DNA of 37,715 nt, from IMG/VR virus record IMGVR_UViG_3300043015_001455, positions 1 to 37,715 of that record; one strand, given 5' to 3'. Positions 6,878 to 13,653 of the stretch are shown in pieces; position 1 is the stretch's first letter; each line of letters begins with the position of its first letter. The notes beneath the pieces are model-generated. The model was not told the origin of the DNA and did no database searches. It saw nothing but the letters and a program-made list of their open reading frames with translations. Both the position numbers and the translations under genes were made by a program. Source of the DNA: a virus.

Positions 6878-7248
6878 CTGAAAACAAAATTGACAACACC
6901 GGGGGCGATTTGTTCGACTACGCGAGGGCTAGGGAGGAGCGAGAATCTGCAATTGATGCCGTTGCCATTGCTAGGGAACATTGGTTGCCCCGGTTCAAGT
7001 CGGCCATTTGTGTGGTTGCTCAAGAATTGGAAACCTTTACCAGTGACGATGTTTTAAAAGCATTCCCGAACCTGGAAGAATGTGAAGAAAAGCGGGTGAT
7101 TGGCGCGGCATTCCGATCCCTTTCGGGGGAAGTAATTGAACCGCTCGGGTATCGCAATTCCAACCGAAGGAAATCTCACGCCCGCCCTAAACGTGTATGG
7201 AGGGCTATCAAAGCCGAAAATAAAAAACGGGGGGCTTCCTTGCGATAA
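6874..7248 (+). CDS. Hypothetical protein, possibly DNA-binding
   Basis: 124 residues from the ATG at 6874, which overlaps the nuclease stop and follows GGAGGGG. An N-terminal acidic helical part (YARAREERESAIDAVAIAREH) is followed by a winged-helix-like layout (FTSDDVLKAFPNLEECEEKRVIGAAFRSLSGEVIEPLG) and a very basic tail (NRRKSHARPKRVWRAIKAEN). Phage proteins of this shape often accompany replication genes. That reading is inferred, not a family match. Confidence 0.55.
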   Translation: MTENKIDNTGGDLFDYARAREERESAIDAVAIAREHWLPRFKSAICVVAQELETFTSDDVLKAFPNLEECEEKRVIGAAFRSLSGEVIEPLGYRNSNRRKSHARPKRVWRAIKAENKKRGASLR

Positions 7249-7265
7249 CAGCCATTTATACCAGC

Positions 7266-7454
7266 ATGAAATATCTCACCCTATTCCTTTTCTCCCTGGT
7301 CATTGCTCTCTGCTGCGCTCTCGCGCTGGTTACGATCGAAACGGGCAACCTTCGCCGGGATCTGCGGGAAGCGAACACGCGGGCCGATGAGGGCTGGAAA
7401 CAGGTCCAGATTCTCCGCGCCAGTATCTCCAGCGGGATCAAGATTGAACTATGA
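7266..7454 (+). CDS. Small single-pass membrane protein
   Basis: 62 residues. An N-terminal hydrophobic helix (LTLFLFSLVIALCCALALV) is followed by a coiled-coil-prone, charged segment (NLRRDLREANTRADEGWKQVQIL). The layout recalls an inner-membrane spanin or a small holin-like protein, but it lies in the early region, far from the lysis genes, so a membrane-tethered accessory role is equally possible. Its stop overlaps the next start by ATGA. Confidence 0.5.
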   Translation: MKYLTLFLFSLVIALCCALALVTIETGNLRRDLREANTRADEGWKQVQILRASISSGIKIEL

Positions 7455-7735
7455 GCAATCCTCCGGAAATCACAGTATTCAGGGACATTTGCCCGTCAAA
7501 AAACGCAAGAGTGAAGAGGTCGGCGGAAAGATGGGATAAATTCCTGACGCTCGCCAGCGATGGAGAAAAGCGGACGAGTAGCGAAATCCGGAAGATGATG
7601 GGCTTTGCCGATGACGTTCACGTTACGGCATTTCTGCGCTCGATTAAGTTCCGTCTTGTTGTGGATAGAACTGACTGGCGGCTGAAAGTATCGACAAGGA
7701 AAGGCTTGCTGGTTTGGCAGTTGCAGAAGAAATAA
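7451..7735 (+). CDS. Hypothetical winged-helix-like protein
   Basis: 94 residues. 'TSSEIRKMMGFADDVHVTAFLRSIKFRLVVDRTDWRLKV' read in parts suggests helix-turn-helix followed by a wing, and the N terminus is basic. It sits just upstream of the replication initiator's operator-like palindrome. No family recognised. It is coupled to the upstream gene by ATGA. Confidence 0.5.
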   Translation: MSNPPEITVFRDICPSKNARVKRSAERWDKFLTLASDGEKRTSSEIRKMMGFADDVHVTAFLRSIKFRLVVDRTDWRLKVSTRKGLLVWQLQKK

Positions 7736-7762
7736 TTTGATTGAAGGAAAGAAATACTTAAT

Positions 7763-7777
7763 TGTCCACAAGTGGAC
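7763..7777. promoter_or_regulatory. Palindrome upstream of the replication initiator
   Basis: TGTCCAC-A-AGTGGACA forms an inverted repeat around GTCCAC (7764-7769) and GTGGAC (7772-7777), with a further GGACA nearby. The 11-mer GTGGACAGAAT (7772-7782) recurs exactly at 8167-8177 inside the initiator gene. TTGTCCACA differs from the E. coli DnaA box TTATCCACA at one base. Likely a binding site for the initiator itself (autoregulation) or for host DnaA. Confidence 0.55.
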
Positions 7778-7796
7778 AGAATAGGACAAAAAGGAA

Positions 7797-9050
7797 ATGG
7801 CTGGATTTACAAAACTATTTGATTCGATTTTAGACTCTTCTGTATGGCAGGAGTCGAAGGAGGTTAAGCTTGTCTGGATCACGATGCTCGCTATGGCTGA
7901 CCGGCAGGGAGTAGTTGAGGCTGCGATACCTGGGCTTGCTAACCGGGCAGGGGTAACGATCAAGGAATGCGAAGATGCGGTTGAAACATTCCTCTCTCCT
8001 GATCCCTACTCGCGAACGACAGAATACGAGGGGCGAAGGATTGAAGCAGTAGATGGAGGATGGCGGCTTTTGAATCACGAAAAGTTCCGCGAGAAGCTGA
8101 GCAAGGCCGAACGGCGAGCCTACAAAACGGAATGGGAACGGAAGAAACGAGAAAGGGAAAAGGCTTGTGGACAGAATGTGGACAGTCCGTGGACTGAATT
8201 GGACGTTGTGGACACAGTACAGAAGCAGAGTACAGAAGCAGAAGCAGAGTCTTTAAATCGAAAATCAAAAAATGGGGAAAACGACGACGACATTCGTACG
8301 TCTACTGAGCAACCGGAAGAATTGTTGTCGTCTCCCCTTTTGTCTATTTTTAAGAAGATAGGCTTTGAGGCAGGGATACCGGAAAGCTTTTGCATGGAAC
8401 TCGCTAATCAGGCTGAAGAGAAAGGCGAAAAGATAAGCTCACCGGGAGCCTATCTCGGCGCAGCATGGGCCAACAGGACGATCGAAAGCAAGAAATCGAC
8501 TCAGGACAGCGGAAACAGCAAAAACGCCTCAGAATCGAAATCAGGGGCAAAGCGGGAGGTATGGCAGATTGAGAAGGATATTGAGCGATTCAAGGCCGAA
8601 CGGTTGGCTATCCAGAAAGATCCGGCTAAGCGAATCGCGGCAACCGGGCAGATTGAAACGAAGGAGGAACACCGGGAACGCTTGGAATCTGAATGGATGG
8701 AATACCTGCGATCAGCGGCGGCAGAATTTGAGGAGAAACTGCAACCGGACTGGCAGGAGTATCAAAAGGCTCTGGAAGAGGACCGGAAGAATCTGGCATC
8801 CACCGGCATCGGTTCCCCGGACCTGGTAGACGATGAAGGCTACAGGCTGGAACGATTGGCCGGAATGTTTCCGAAGGATGTTGCGGAGTTTGAGCGATGG
8901 TCGAGGGATTTCAAGAAAGAACCCTGGATTGATCCCGGCGCGCTAACTTCCGAAGCGAAAGCAGAATTGCAGATTTTGAAGGAATCTTTGGAGCGAATGG
9001 AGAAAGAGCGGAAAGAGGCGATGCTAAAAGAGAACACACAACCCTATTGA
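7797..9050 (+). CDS. Phage replication initiator / replisome organizer
   Basis: 417 residues. The N-terminal ~115 residues have the pattern of phage replisome-organizer winged helices: 'FTKLFDSILDSSVWQE', 'VKLVWITMLAMADRQGVVEA', 'GLANRAGV', then 'LLNHEKFREKLSKAERRAY'. A low-complexity linker (~120-175) follows, then a helical, strongly charged C-terminal region likely to contact the host helicase loader or helicase. In lambda, protein O binds iterons in its own gene; here a GTGGACA iteron array lies in exactly this gene's linker (8166-8214). The phage lacks a DNA polymerase, which supports a recruit-the-host strategy. The gene is preceded by AAAAAGG and the palindrome described separately. 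Confidence 0.75.
   Translation: MAGFTKLFDSILDSSVWQESKEVKLVWITMLAMADRQGVVEAAIPGLANRAGVTIKECEDAVETFLSPDPYSRTTEYEGRRIEAVDGGWRLLNHEKFREKLSKAERRAYKTEWERKKREREKACGQNVDSPWTELDVVDTVQKQSTEAEAESLNRKSKNGENDDDIRTSTEQPEELLSSPLLSIFKKIGFEAGIPESFCMELANQAEEKGEKISSPGAYLGAAWANRTIESKKSTQDSGNSKNASESKSGAKREVWQIEKDIERFKAERLAIQKDPAKRIAATGQIETKEEHRERLESEWMEYLRSAAAEFEEKLQPDWQEYQKALEEDRKNLASTGIGSPDLVDDEGYRLERLAGMFPKDVAEFERWSRDFKKEPWIDPGALTSEAKAELQILKESLERMEKERKEAMLKENTQPY
8166..8282. other. Putative replication origin (iterons plus AT-rich stretch) inside the initiator gene
   Basis: GTGGAC cores begin at 8167, 8178, 8189 and 8208, with a degenerate TTGGAC at 8199, so the spacing is about one DNA turn. A perfect 13-bp tandem repeat AGTACAGAAGCAG follows (8216-8228 and 8229-8241) with an AAGCAG remainder, then an A/T-rich stretch (8251-8282). 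This order of iterons followed by an easily melted region resembles oriLambda inside gene O. The protein is low in complexity here, as expected where DNA function dominates. Confidence 0.6.
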
Positions 9051-9794
9051 ATGAATGAGCTACACCTATTTGCAGGAGCAGGGGGAGGAATCCTTGGCGG
9101 AATGCTTCTCGGACATACCTGCGTATGTGCTGTTGAAATCGAAGAGTATCCCCGAAAGGTCTTACTCCAACGTCAGCGAGACGGAATCTTGCCGCGATTC
9201 CCTATCTGGGACGACGTCGGCACCTTCGACGGCAGACCGTGGAGAGGGAGAGTCGATGTATTGGCAGGAGGATTTCCTTGCCAAGACATTTCAGCCCAGG
9301 GAGCAAATCACGGCGAAAAGCTTGGAATTGCCGGAGAGCGTTCAGGCTTATGGCGAGAATATAAAAGGCTTATTGGAGAAATTGAACCTCGTTTTATCTT
9401 CGCCGAAAACTCCCCGATGTTACGCACTAGGGGACTTGTCACCGTCCTCCAAGACCTTGCCCGCATGGGGTATCATGCTCGATGGTGTAAGTTGGGAGGT
9501 TGGCACGTCGGCGCGGACCACAAGAGAGATCGAATCTGGGTATTTGCCTACCGTCCTCGCGACAGACTGGAAGGGTGGCACGACTGCCATCAGGAAGGAC
9601 AAGGGGAGACAACGATTCGATCAATGGAGAGATTACGTGAAAATCAAGTATGGGATGACATACCCGCACCCGACGCATTCGGAGTTGCGAATGGGATGGC
9701 CGGAAGAGTGGACCGACTTAAAGCCGTTGGAAACGGACAAATTCCAATCGTGGCAGAGGCAGCATGGAGAATGCTTTCCGATGGGATTCTCTAA
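9051..9794 (+). CDS. C5 cytosine-specific DNA methyltransferase (Dcm-type)
   Basis: 247 residues with the ordered C5-MTase motifs: I (LHLFAGAGGG, residues 4-13), IV with catalytic Cys77 (GGFPCQDIS), VI (FAENSP, Glu119), VIII (HKRDRIW, 157-163) and X (AVGNGQIPIVAEAAW, 225-239). The target-recognition part between VIII and X is only about 60 residues, short for the family. It probably methylates cytosine in phage DNA to evade host restriction; the target cannot be read from sequence. It begins directly after the initiator's TGA. Nearly all of its DNA is also open in the +1 frame. Confidence 0.85.
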   Translation: MNELHLFAGAGGGILGGMLLGHTCVCAVEIEEYPRKVLLQRQRDGILPRFPIWDDVGTFDGRPWRGRVDVLAGGFPCQDISAQGANHGEKLGIAGERSGLWREYKRLIGEIEPRFIFAENSPMLRTRGLVTVLQDLARMGYHARWCKLGGWHVGADHKRDRIWVFAYRPRDRLEGWHDCHQEGQGETTIRSMERLRENQVWDDIPAPDAFGVANGMAGRVDRLKAVGNGQIPIVAEAAWRMLSDGIL

Positions 9795-9867
9795 AGTCGT
9801 TTTCGCGGACGAGTGCCGGGAATGTGATTCACGTTCCATCAGGGGGACGCGCTCGAATAAAGAATGA
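9256..9867 (+). CDS. Overlapping +1-frame ORF nested in the methyltransferase gene
   Basis: 203 residues from the ATG at 9256, which has a good ribosome site (GGAGAGGGAG, five bases upstream). The frame stays open back to an ATG at 9055 (270 residues), four bases after the methyltransferase ATG. Its residues are not random: 'MYWQEDFLAKTFQP', 'LPAWGIMLDGVSWEV', 'ESGYLPTVLATDWKGG' and 'RMGWPEEWTDLKPLETDKF' match a protein type I recall beside Dcm genes in phages. Its TGA overlaps the ATG of the next gene (9864) by the same ATGA used genome-wide, whereas the methyltransferase stop does not. Function unknown; the coding claim rests on these features. Confidence 0.55.
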   Translation: MYWQEDFLAKTFQPREQITAKSLELPESVQAYGENIKGLLEKLNLVLSSPKTPRCYALGDLSPSSKTLPAWGIMLDGVSWEVGTSARTTREIESGYLPTVLATDWKGGTTAIRKDKGRQRFDQWRDYVKIKYGMTYPHPTHSELRMGWPEEWTDLKPLETDKFQSWQRQHGECFPMGFSKVVFADECRECDSRSIRGTRSNKE

Positions 9868-10073
9868 CTATGAAAACAGAATCGACTACCAACAAACCAG
9901 CGGCTAGCCGTTGGTACCACTGCTTTGTTCGTCGCCTTTTGGGTGTTGATGAGGCACTTGAAGAACTGCGTTCAATAAATCGACGTCTGGAAACGCTCGA
10001 AAGCTGTGTGAGGCCGGGAGTGAGACACAGAGACAGGACACCGCATATTGTCACGGGACACTGGAATGATTAA
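9864..10073 (+). CDS. Small hypothetical protein
   Basis: 69 residues, not recognised. Basic with a central helix (GVDEALEELRSINRRLETLE) that could form a coiled coil. Its ATG overlaps the stop of the +1-frame ORF in the methyltransferase locus, the clearest sign of which upstream frame is coupled to it. The next gene begins three bases after its stop. Confidence 0.5.
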   Translation: MTMKTESTTNKPAASRWYHCFVRRLLGVDEALEELRSINRRLETLESCVRPGVRHRDRTPHIVTGHWND

Positions 10074-10076
10074 GAC

Positions 10077-10346
10077 ATGGCACCCACTAACGACCAAATC
10101 AGAGAGGTGATCGGCGGCGATATACCCGACCAAACCATAGAACGGCTCCGTGCGGTCTGTGGGTTGCCATCGTCGCCTTGTTCGCGTCCTGAGAAGCCCG
10201 ATTGCCCCGACTGCGGGAACACACTTATTGAGTTATTCGGAAACGGAAGAACATATTATATGGGGTGTAAGCGTTGCTCTAACCATGTGAAAGCAAGGGG
10301 TAGAGATCGCGCCCTGGCTAAATGGATTTCTTACGCGAACGCTTGA
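10077..10346 (+). CDS. Zinc-ribbon protein, possibly Lar-like
   Basis: 89 residues. The C-terminal half has 'CPDCGNTLIEL' and 'MGCKRCSNHVKARGRDRALAKW', a CxxC...CxxC zinc ribbon followed by an Ala/Trp helix. This resembles small phage Lar-type restriction-alleviation proteins, although the N-terminal ~40 residues differ from the ones I know. A neighbouring methyltransferase would fit an anti-restriction role. Treat as a suggestion. Confidence 0.5.
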   Translation: MAPTNDQIREVIGGDIPDQTIERLRAVCGLPSSPCSRPEKPDCPDCGNTLIELFGNGRTYYMGCKRCSNHVKARGRDRALAKWISYANA

Positions 10347-10369
10347 GGACATCCAGCGAGGAAAATACT

Positions 10370-10630
10370 ATGGAAAAAGAAACGACGTTATCGAGCTTGG
10401 ATGCTCCGACTTGTTCTCTTTTGGACGGGTTGAGCGAGCGAGCAAAACAATGGCTAGACAAAGCTTGCGAGCAGGCTGCGGACAGTCAGGGAATTACATT
10501 GGATTTAGAGGCCCGTAACGAATGCGAGTTAGTTGGTTTGATTGAGGTTGATCGTCGACAGTGGGTCACTATCCCCGCGAACGTGATGGATGCCGTTTAC
10601 TCGAATGGATATTTAAAAGAGAACGTCTGA
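10370..10630 (+). CDS. Hypothetical protein
   Basis: 86 residues from the ATG at 10370, chosen because AGGA lies eight bases upstream; an in-frame ATG at 10322 has no such site and would overlap the previous gene. Not recognised. Mixed helix and strand (LSERAKQWLDKACEQAADS, ELVGLIEVDRRQWVTIPANVM). Part of a run of small early genes after the replication locus. Confidence 0.5.
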   Translation: MEKETTLSSLDAPTCSLLDGLSERAKQWLDKACEQAADSQGITLDLEARNECELVGLIEVDRRQWVTIPANVMDAVYSNGYLKENV

Positions 10631-10674
10631 GACATACCAGCCTGACGAGGGCGGCAGAAACCAAAACTAGAGAT

Positions 10675-10932
10675 ATGGAAGAACCAGAAAAAAAACAAAC
10701 TCAGGGCGGGTCAGGCTTGGAATCGTCGGCTTGTTCGACATTGGGGGATGCGCTCCCGAAAGAGATCGAGCGATGCCAAGAATTGCTTGGCGTCTATAAG
10801 TCGCTAGGGCCGGTCGGCTCGTTCGGTCACGCGATGATTTCGGCGGAAATTGCCGAGGCGCACAAAGCGATGATCGAAGGTGACGCGGTCGGAATGGTGA
10901 GAGCCTACCAAAATCTGAAAAACTGTGAATGA
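10675..10932 (+). CDS. Hypothetical helical phage protein
   Basis: 85 residues from the ATG at 10675. The C-terminal part 'LPKEIERCQELLGVYKSLGPVGSFGHAMI...HKAMIEGDAVGMVRAYQNLKN' (read in parts) is a pattern I have seen in small phage proteins of unknown role. The N terminus is short and polar. A 42-base gap before it holds no clear ribosome site. Function unknown. Confidence 0.55.
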   Translation: MEEPEKKQTQGGSGLESSACSTLGDALPKEIERCQELLGVYKSLGPVGSFGHAMISAEIAEAHKAMIEGDAVGMVRAYQNLKNCE

Positions 10933-10949
10933 TGTCGAACGTCCAGGAT

Positions 10950-10975
10950 GACTCATCGGCGTAGCCGATTGAGTC
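10950..10975. promoter_or_regulatory. Stem-loop in gap before 11006
   Basis: GACTCATCGGC and GCCGATTGAGTC pair across a GTA loop with a single bulged base. No T-run follows, so it is unlikely to be an intrinsic terminator. It may be an operator or an mRNA-stabilising stem. Confidence 0.4.
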
Positions 10976-11005
10976 GATCCGTTTGTTATCCCCGATTTAC
11001 GAATT

Positions 11006-11245
11006 ATGGAAACAATTACAATAACTGAAAAAGAATACCGCGACCTGTGCAGGTCTGCTGACACGCTCGACTGGCTCCAATCTCGTGGCCTTTGTTGGCG
11101 CGGGGTCGATTCCGCCTTTCCTGGGTGGCGAGTTGGGGACGAAACAGAGTGGCATTATCCTCACGCGGGGGACGTTCGGGACAAGGTGGATGAGCACCAA
11201 GAAATTTTAAGGGATAACGCCAATATGGAGGCACCGAACGCATGA
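11006..11245 (+). CDS. Hypothetical protein
   Basis: 79 residues, not recognised. It starts with a helix (TITEKEYRDLCRSADTLDWL), then a Gly/Trp-rich segment (GLCWRGVDSAFPGWRVGDE). The stop overlaps the next gene by ATGA. No Shine-Dalgarno sequence is obvious before its ATG. Confidence 0.5.
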   Translation: METITITEKEYRDLCRSADTLDWLQSRGLCWRGVDSAFPGWRVGDETEWHYPHAGDVRDKVDEHQEILRDNANMEAPNA

Positions 11246-11526
11246 GCCAGAATCCACCAGAAAACGTAGTAGAGGTTGCCTCGCATGACTTGTTGTCTGT
11301 TGGGGGTAAGCCCGATCACGACATGGACTACGGAACATTCATGGCGACCGAGGGCGGGCGGAAATGCCCAATGTGCGGGAAATACGCCAAAAAAGGCACC
11401 GTGGGAAACCTCTCATTCACTGCCGACATCGGAGTCGGATGGGCACACATCTCCATGTATGGCCATCTTCCCGGCTACGGATGCAATCTCTCAGACAACA
11501 GCCCGATTCAGCCACCGGTGGTATAA
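11242..11526 (+). CDS. Hypothetical protein with CxxC motif
   Basis: 94 residues, not recognised. Residues ~41-50 contain 'KCPMCGKYAKKG', one half of a possible zinc site, and a single Cys follows later (GYGCNLSD), so a complete four-Cys site is not evident. It is the last small gene of the early region before terS. Its TAA lies inside the stem-loop described next. Confidence 0.5.
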   Translation: MSQNPPENVVEVASHDLLSVGGKPDHDMDYGTFMATEGGRKCPMCGKYAKKGTVGNLSFTADIGVGWAHISMYGHLPGYGCNLSDNSPIQPPVV

Positions 11527-11543
11527 ATGGCCGATTATACCAC
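11518..11543. promoter_or_regulatory. Stem-loop at the end of the early gene block
   Basis: GTGGTATA (11518-11525) pairs perfectly with TATACCAC (11536-11543) around a ten-base loop, at the stop of the preceding gene. No T-run follows, so its role as a terminator is doubtful. It marks the boundary between early genes and the packaging genes. Confidence 0.45.
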
Positions 11544-11562
11544 TGAATGACAGAAATCAGAA

Positions 11563-11591
11563 TTGCAACAAATCAGATTCCGATAGACAAT
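11563..11591 (+). promoter_or_regulatory. Possible sigma-70-like promoter before terS
   Basis: TTGCAA (11563-11568) and GACAAT (11586-11591) are separated by 17 bases, close to the TTGACA/TATAAT consensus. A start about seven bases after the -10 would fall on the terS ATG at 11597, making the mRNA leaderless or nearly so. No Shine-Dalgarno sequence precedes that ATG, which is compatible with this reading. Confidence 0.4.
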
Positions 11592-11596
11592 TAAAA

Positions 11597-12046
11597 ATGA
11601 AAGGTAAGATCAATCCCCGCCAAGAGCAGTTTTGCCAGAATTACGCGGAATGCGGAAACGCCTCTAAGGCTTATCGTGACGCATACAAGGGTGCTCTTGG
11701 GGCGGGAGTGAGCGCGTTCCATTTACTAAAAAACCCTAAAATCCAGAAGCGAATCGAGGAGATTACCGGGGAAACAGCCAAGCGGAACGACATAAGCAAG
11801 GACGAACTTCTAGCCTGGTGGATGGAAGTGCGAGACACTCCGGTTGGCGAAATAGATCAGGATCACCCGCTTGCGCAAGAGGTCACGGTTGGCGATTCCG
11901 GAATCAAAATTAAGATGCCATCGAAGGAACGGGCTATGATGGAAATTGCGCGCCTGACCGGCGCATACGAACCGGAGAAGAAAGAAATCGGACTGGATGA
12001 CGATCTTGCGGAAATAATTCGGTTGGCTACCGGGGGCAAAGAATGA
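11597..12046 (+). CDS. terS: Terminase small subunit
   Basis: 149 residues. The N-terminal helix-turn-helix matches Terminase_2 proteins: 'NPRQEQFCQNYAECGNASKAYRDAY', then 'FHLLKNPKIQKRIEEIT'. The central helices and a C-terminal 'LDDDLAEIIRLATGG' suit ring assembly and contact with the large subunit. It recognises phage DNA and brings the large subunit to the packaging site. The stop overlaps the terL ATG by ATGA. The start at 11597 is preferred over the much longer upstream extension, which would run through the previous gene. Confidence 0.85.
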   Translation: MKGKINPRQEQFCQNYAECGNASKAYRDAYKGALGAGVSAFHLLKNPKIQKRIEEITGETAKRNDISKDELLAWWMEVRDTPVGEIDQDHPLAQEVTVGDSGIKIKMPSKERAMMEIARLTGAYEPEKKEIGLDDDLAEIIRLATGGKE

Positions 12047-13653
12047 AACTCACCCCAAAGCAGAAAAAGAACCTTCAAGCGAAGTTAGCGGATAAACGCT
12101 GGCGGCTGGAGAATCTTTACCTGATCTTGGATGAGAAAGGCGAGACGCGGCCTCTTTCATTTCGAGGTGAGCAACTGGAATTCCTGAATAACCGGCATTC
12201 CCGCAACTTCATACCGAAGGCGCGCAAGTTGGGAATGTCTACGATCATCGTCCTGGATAACGGCGATGAGTGCTTGTTCAATCAGGATATGCGGGCCGGT
12301 ATTATTGACTTGAGCGAATCAGATGCACACGACAAGCTCGAAATCTTTCGCTTTGCCTGGACACGCGGAACGCTTCACCCGGACCCGGCTATCGCTGCAA
12401 TCTGGAAGATGCTTCACAAAGTCAATCCGCTTGTTTCGGATTCCAAGGGCCGGATGGAATGGAAGAACGGGAGCATGATGAGTGCGGGCGTGAGTTACAC
12501 GGGTAAGACTCCGCAACGGCTTCACATTTCGGAATACGGTCCTATCTCCGCGCAGTTCCCCGAAAAGGCGACACGGATCAAACGGGGATCTATCAACGCG
12601 GTTCCGCCGAATGGAGTCGTGGACGTTGAGACAACGATGGAGGGCGGGGAATTCGGAGAGTGTAACGCAATGTTTCAACTGGCTCTTTCCTCCGAAGGGA
12701 AGAAGAGAACGGCGATGGATTGGAAGGTTCATTTCTTTTCATGGCTGAACCATCCTTCCTACGTCCTTCACGATTCAAAGCCACTGGACAACACGACGGA
12801 ATACTTTGCCAAGCTCGAAAAGGAACGTGGAATCAAGGTTCCAATCGAGCGGCAAGCATGGTATTCCCGAAAGAAGCGGGAGCAGGGCGAGGACATTTAC
12901 CAGCAATTCCCTACGATAATCGAGGAATGCACAAGGAAATCCGTGCCGGGGCAAATCTATCCGGAGATGAAAGCGGTGAGAGCAGAGGGACGGGTAACGA
13001 AGTTCAATCCGGAAAAAGGTTATCCCCGGTTCACTTGTTGGGACTTGGGATCTTCCGACAATATGGCAGGTTGGGAAGTTCAGCCAGCGGGCAAGGCTCA
13101 CAACTTCCTTGGATGGTGCGCGGGCGAAGGAGCAGGGGCGGCGGGAGTCGCGGAGGTGATTCGGCGTTGGGAGGATGAGCGCGGGCCTCACGCGGGCCAT
13201 CTCGTTCCCCATGATGCTGAGATCACGGATAAAGGATCAGGGAAAACATTCGTCTCGCAAATGGTGGAGTGTGGAATACCTCGCGCCAAGATTATCGTAG
13301 TTCCTCGCATTCCGGATATGTGGGTTGGAGTCGATGAGGTTCGCCGGATCTTACCTAATTGCTGGTTTCACGAATCGGTGGACGTTGCGCTAGAACTGGA
13401 AACCGGAGCAAAGTTACCCGGTGGAGTCGGCAGACTGGAAGGCTATCGGAAAAAGATTGATCGAGGAACAGGCGTTACGCGGGACGTAGATGTCCACGAT
13501 CTTTGCTCGCATACTGCCGATGCGTTACGGACCTACGCGGAGGCTCTAAGCCGGAACCTGGTCAAAGCTCACGTAAAGAAACCGGGCGGCGGGGCTACGG
13601 TTGTCAGCGGATTCCGCGGAACATCAAGCGGCGGGGCTACGGTTTTGAAATGA
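12043..13653 (+). CDS. terL: Terminase large subunit
   Basis: 536 residues, the usual size. ATPase: a deviant Walker A 'KARKLGMST' (residues 59-67) typical of TerL, and a Walker B-like 'LHISEYGP' with Glu164. Nuclease (RNase H fold): 'FTCWDLGSSD' with Asp334 and a C-terminal 'HDLCSHTADALR' with Asp486/Asp493. It pumps DNA into the prohead and cuts concatemers. The last ~25 residues repeat a Gly-rich GGGATVVSGF/GGATVLK stretch. It overlaps terS and the next gene by ATGA. Confidence 0.93.
   Translation: MKLTPKQKKNLQAKLADKRWRLENLYLILDEKGETRPLSFRGEQLEFLNNRHSRNFIPKARKLGMSTIIVLDNGDECLFNQDMRAGIIDLSESDAHDKLEIFRFAWTRGTLHPDPAIAAIWKMLHKVNPLVSDSKGRMEWKNGSMMSAGVSYTGKTPQRLHISEYGPISAQFPEKATRIKRGSINAVPPNGVVDVETTMEGGEFGECNAMFQLALSSEGKKRTAMDWKVHFFSWLNHPSYVLHDSKPLDNTTEYFAKLEKERGIKVPIERQAWYSRKKREQGEDIYQQFPTIIEECTRKSVPGQIYPEMKAVRAEGRVTKFNPEKGYPRFTCWDLGSSDNMAGWEVQPAGKAHNFLGWCAGEGAGAAGVAEVIRRWEDERGPHAGHLVPHDAEITDKGSGKTFVSQMVECGIPRAKIIVVPRIPDMWVGVDEVRRILPNCWFHESVDVALELETGAKLPGGVGRLEGYRKKIDRGTGVTRDVDVHDLCSHTADALRTYAEALSRNLVKAHVKKPGGGATVVSGFRGTSSGGATVLK

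Noticed and set aside
9055-9255. Using 9055 as the certain start of the +1-frame protein
   Set aside because: It is possible, but the 9256 ATG has a better ribosome site and the first 67 residues show no recognisable pattern.
10929-10961. Tiny ORF (11 codons) beginning in ATGATG after the gene ending at 10932
   Set aside because: Too short to judge, and its stop is inside the stem-loop; no leader-peptide signal.
11276-11596. N-terminal extension of terS by ~107 codons
   Set aside because: It would overlap a plausible gene, and the terminase pattern begins right after the ATG at 11597.
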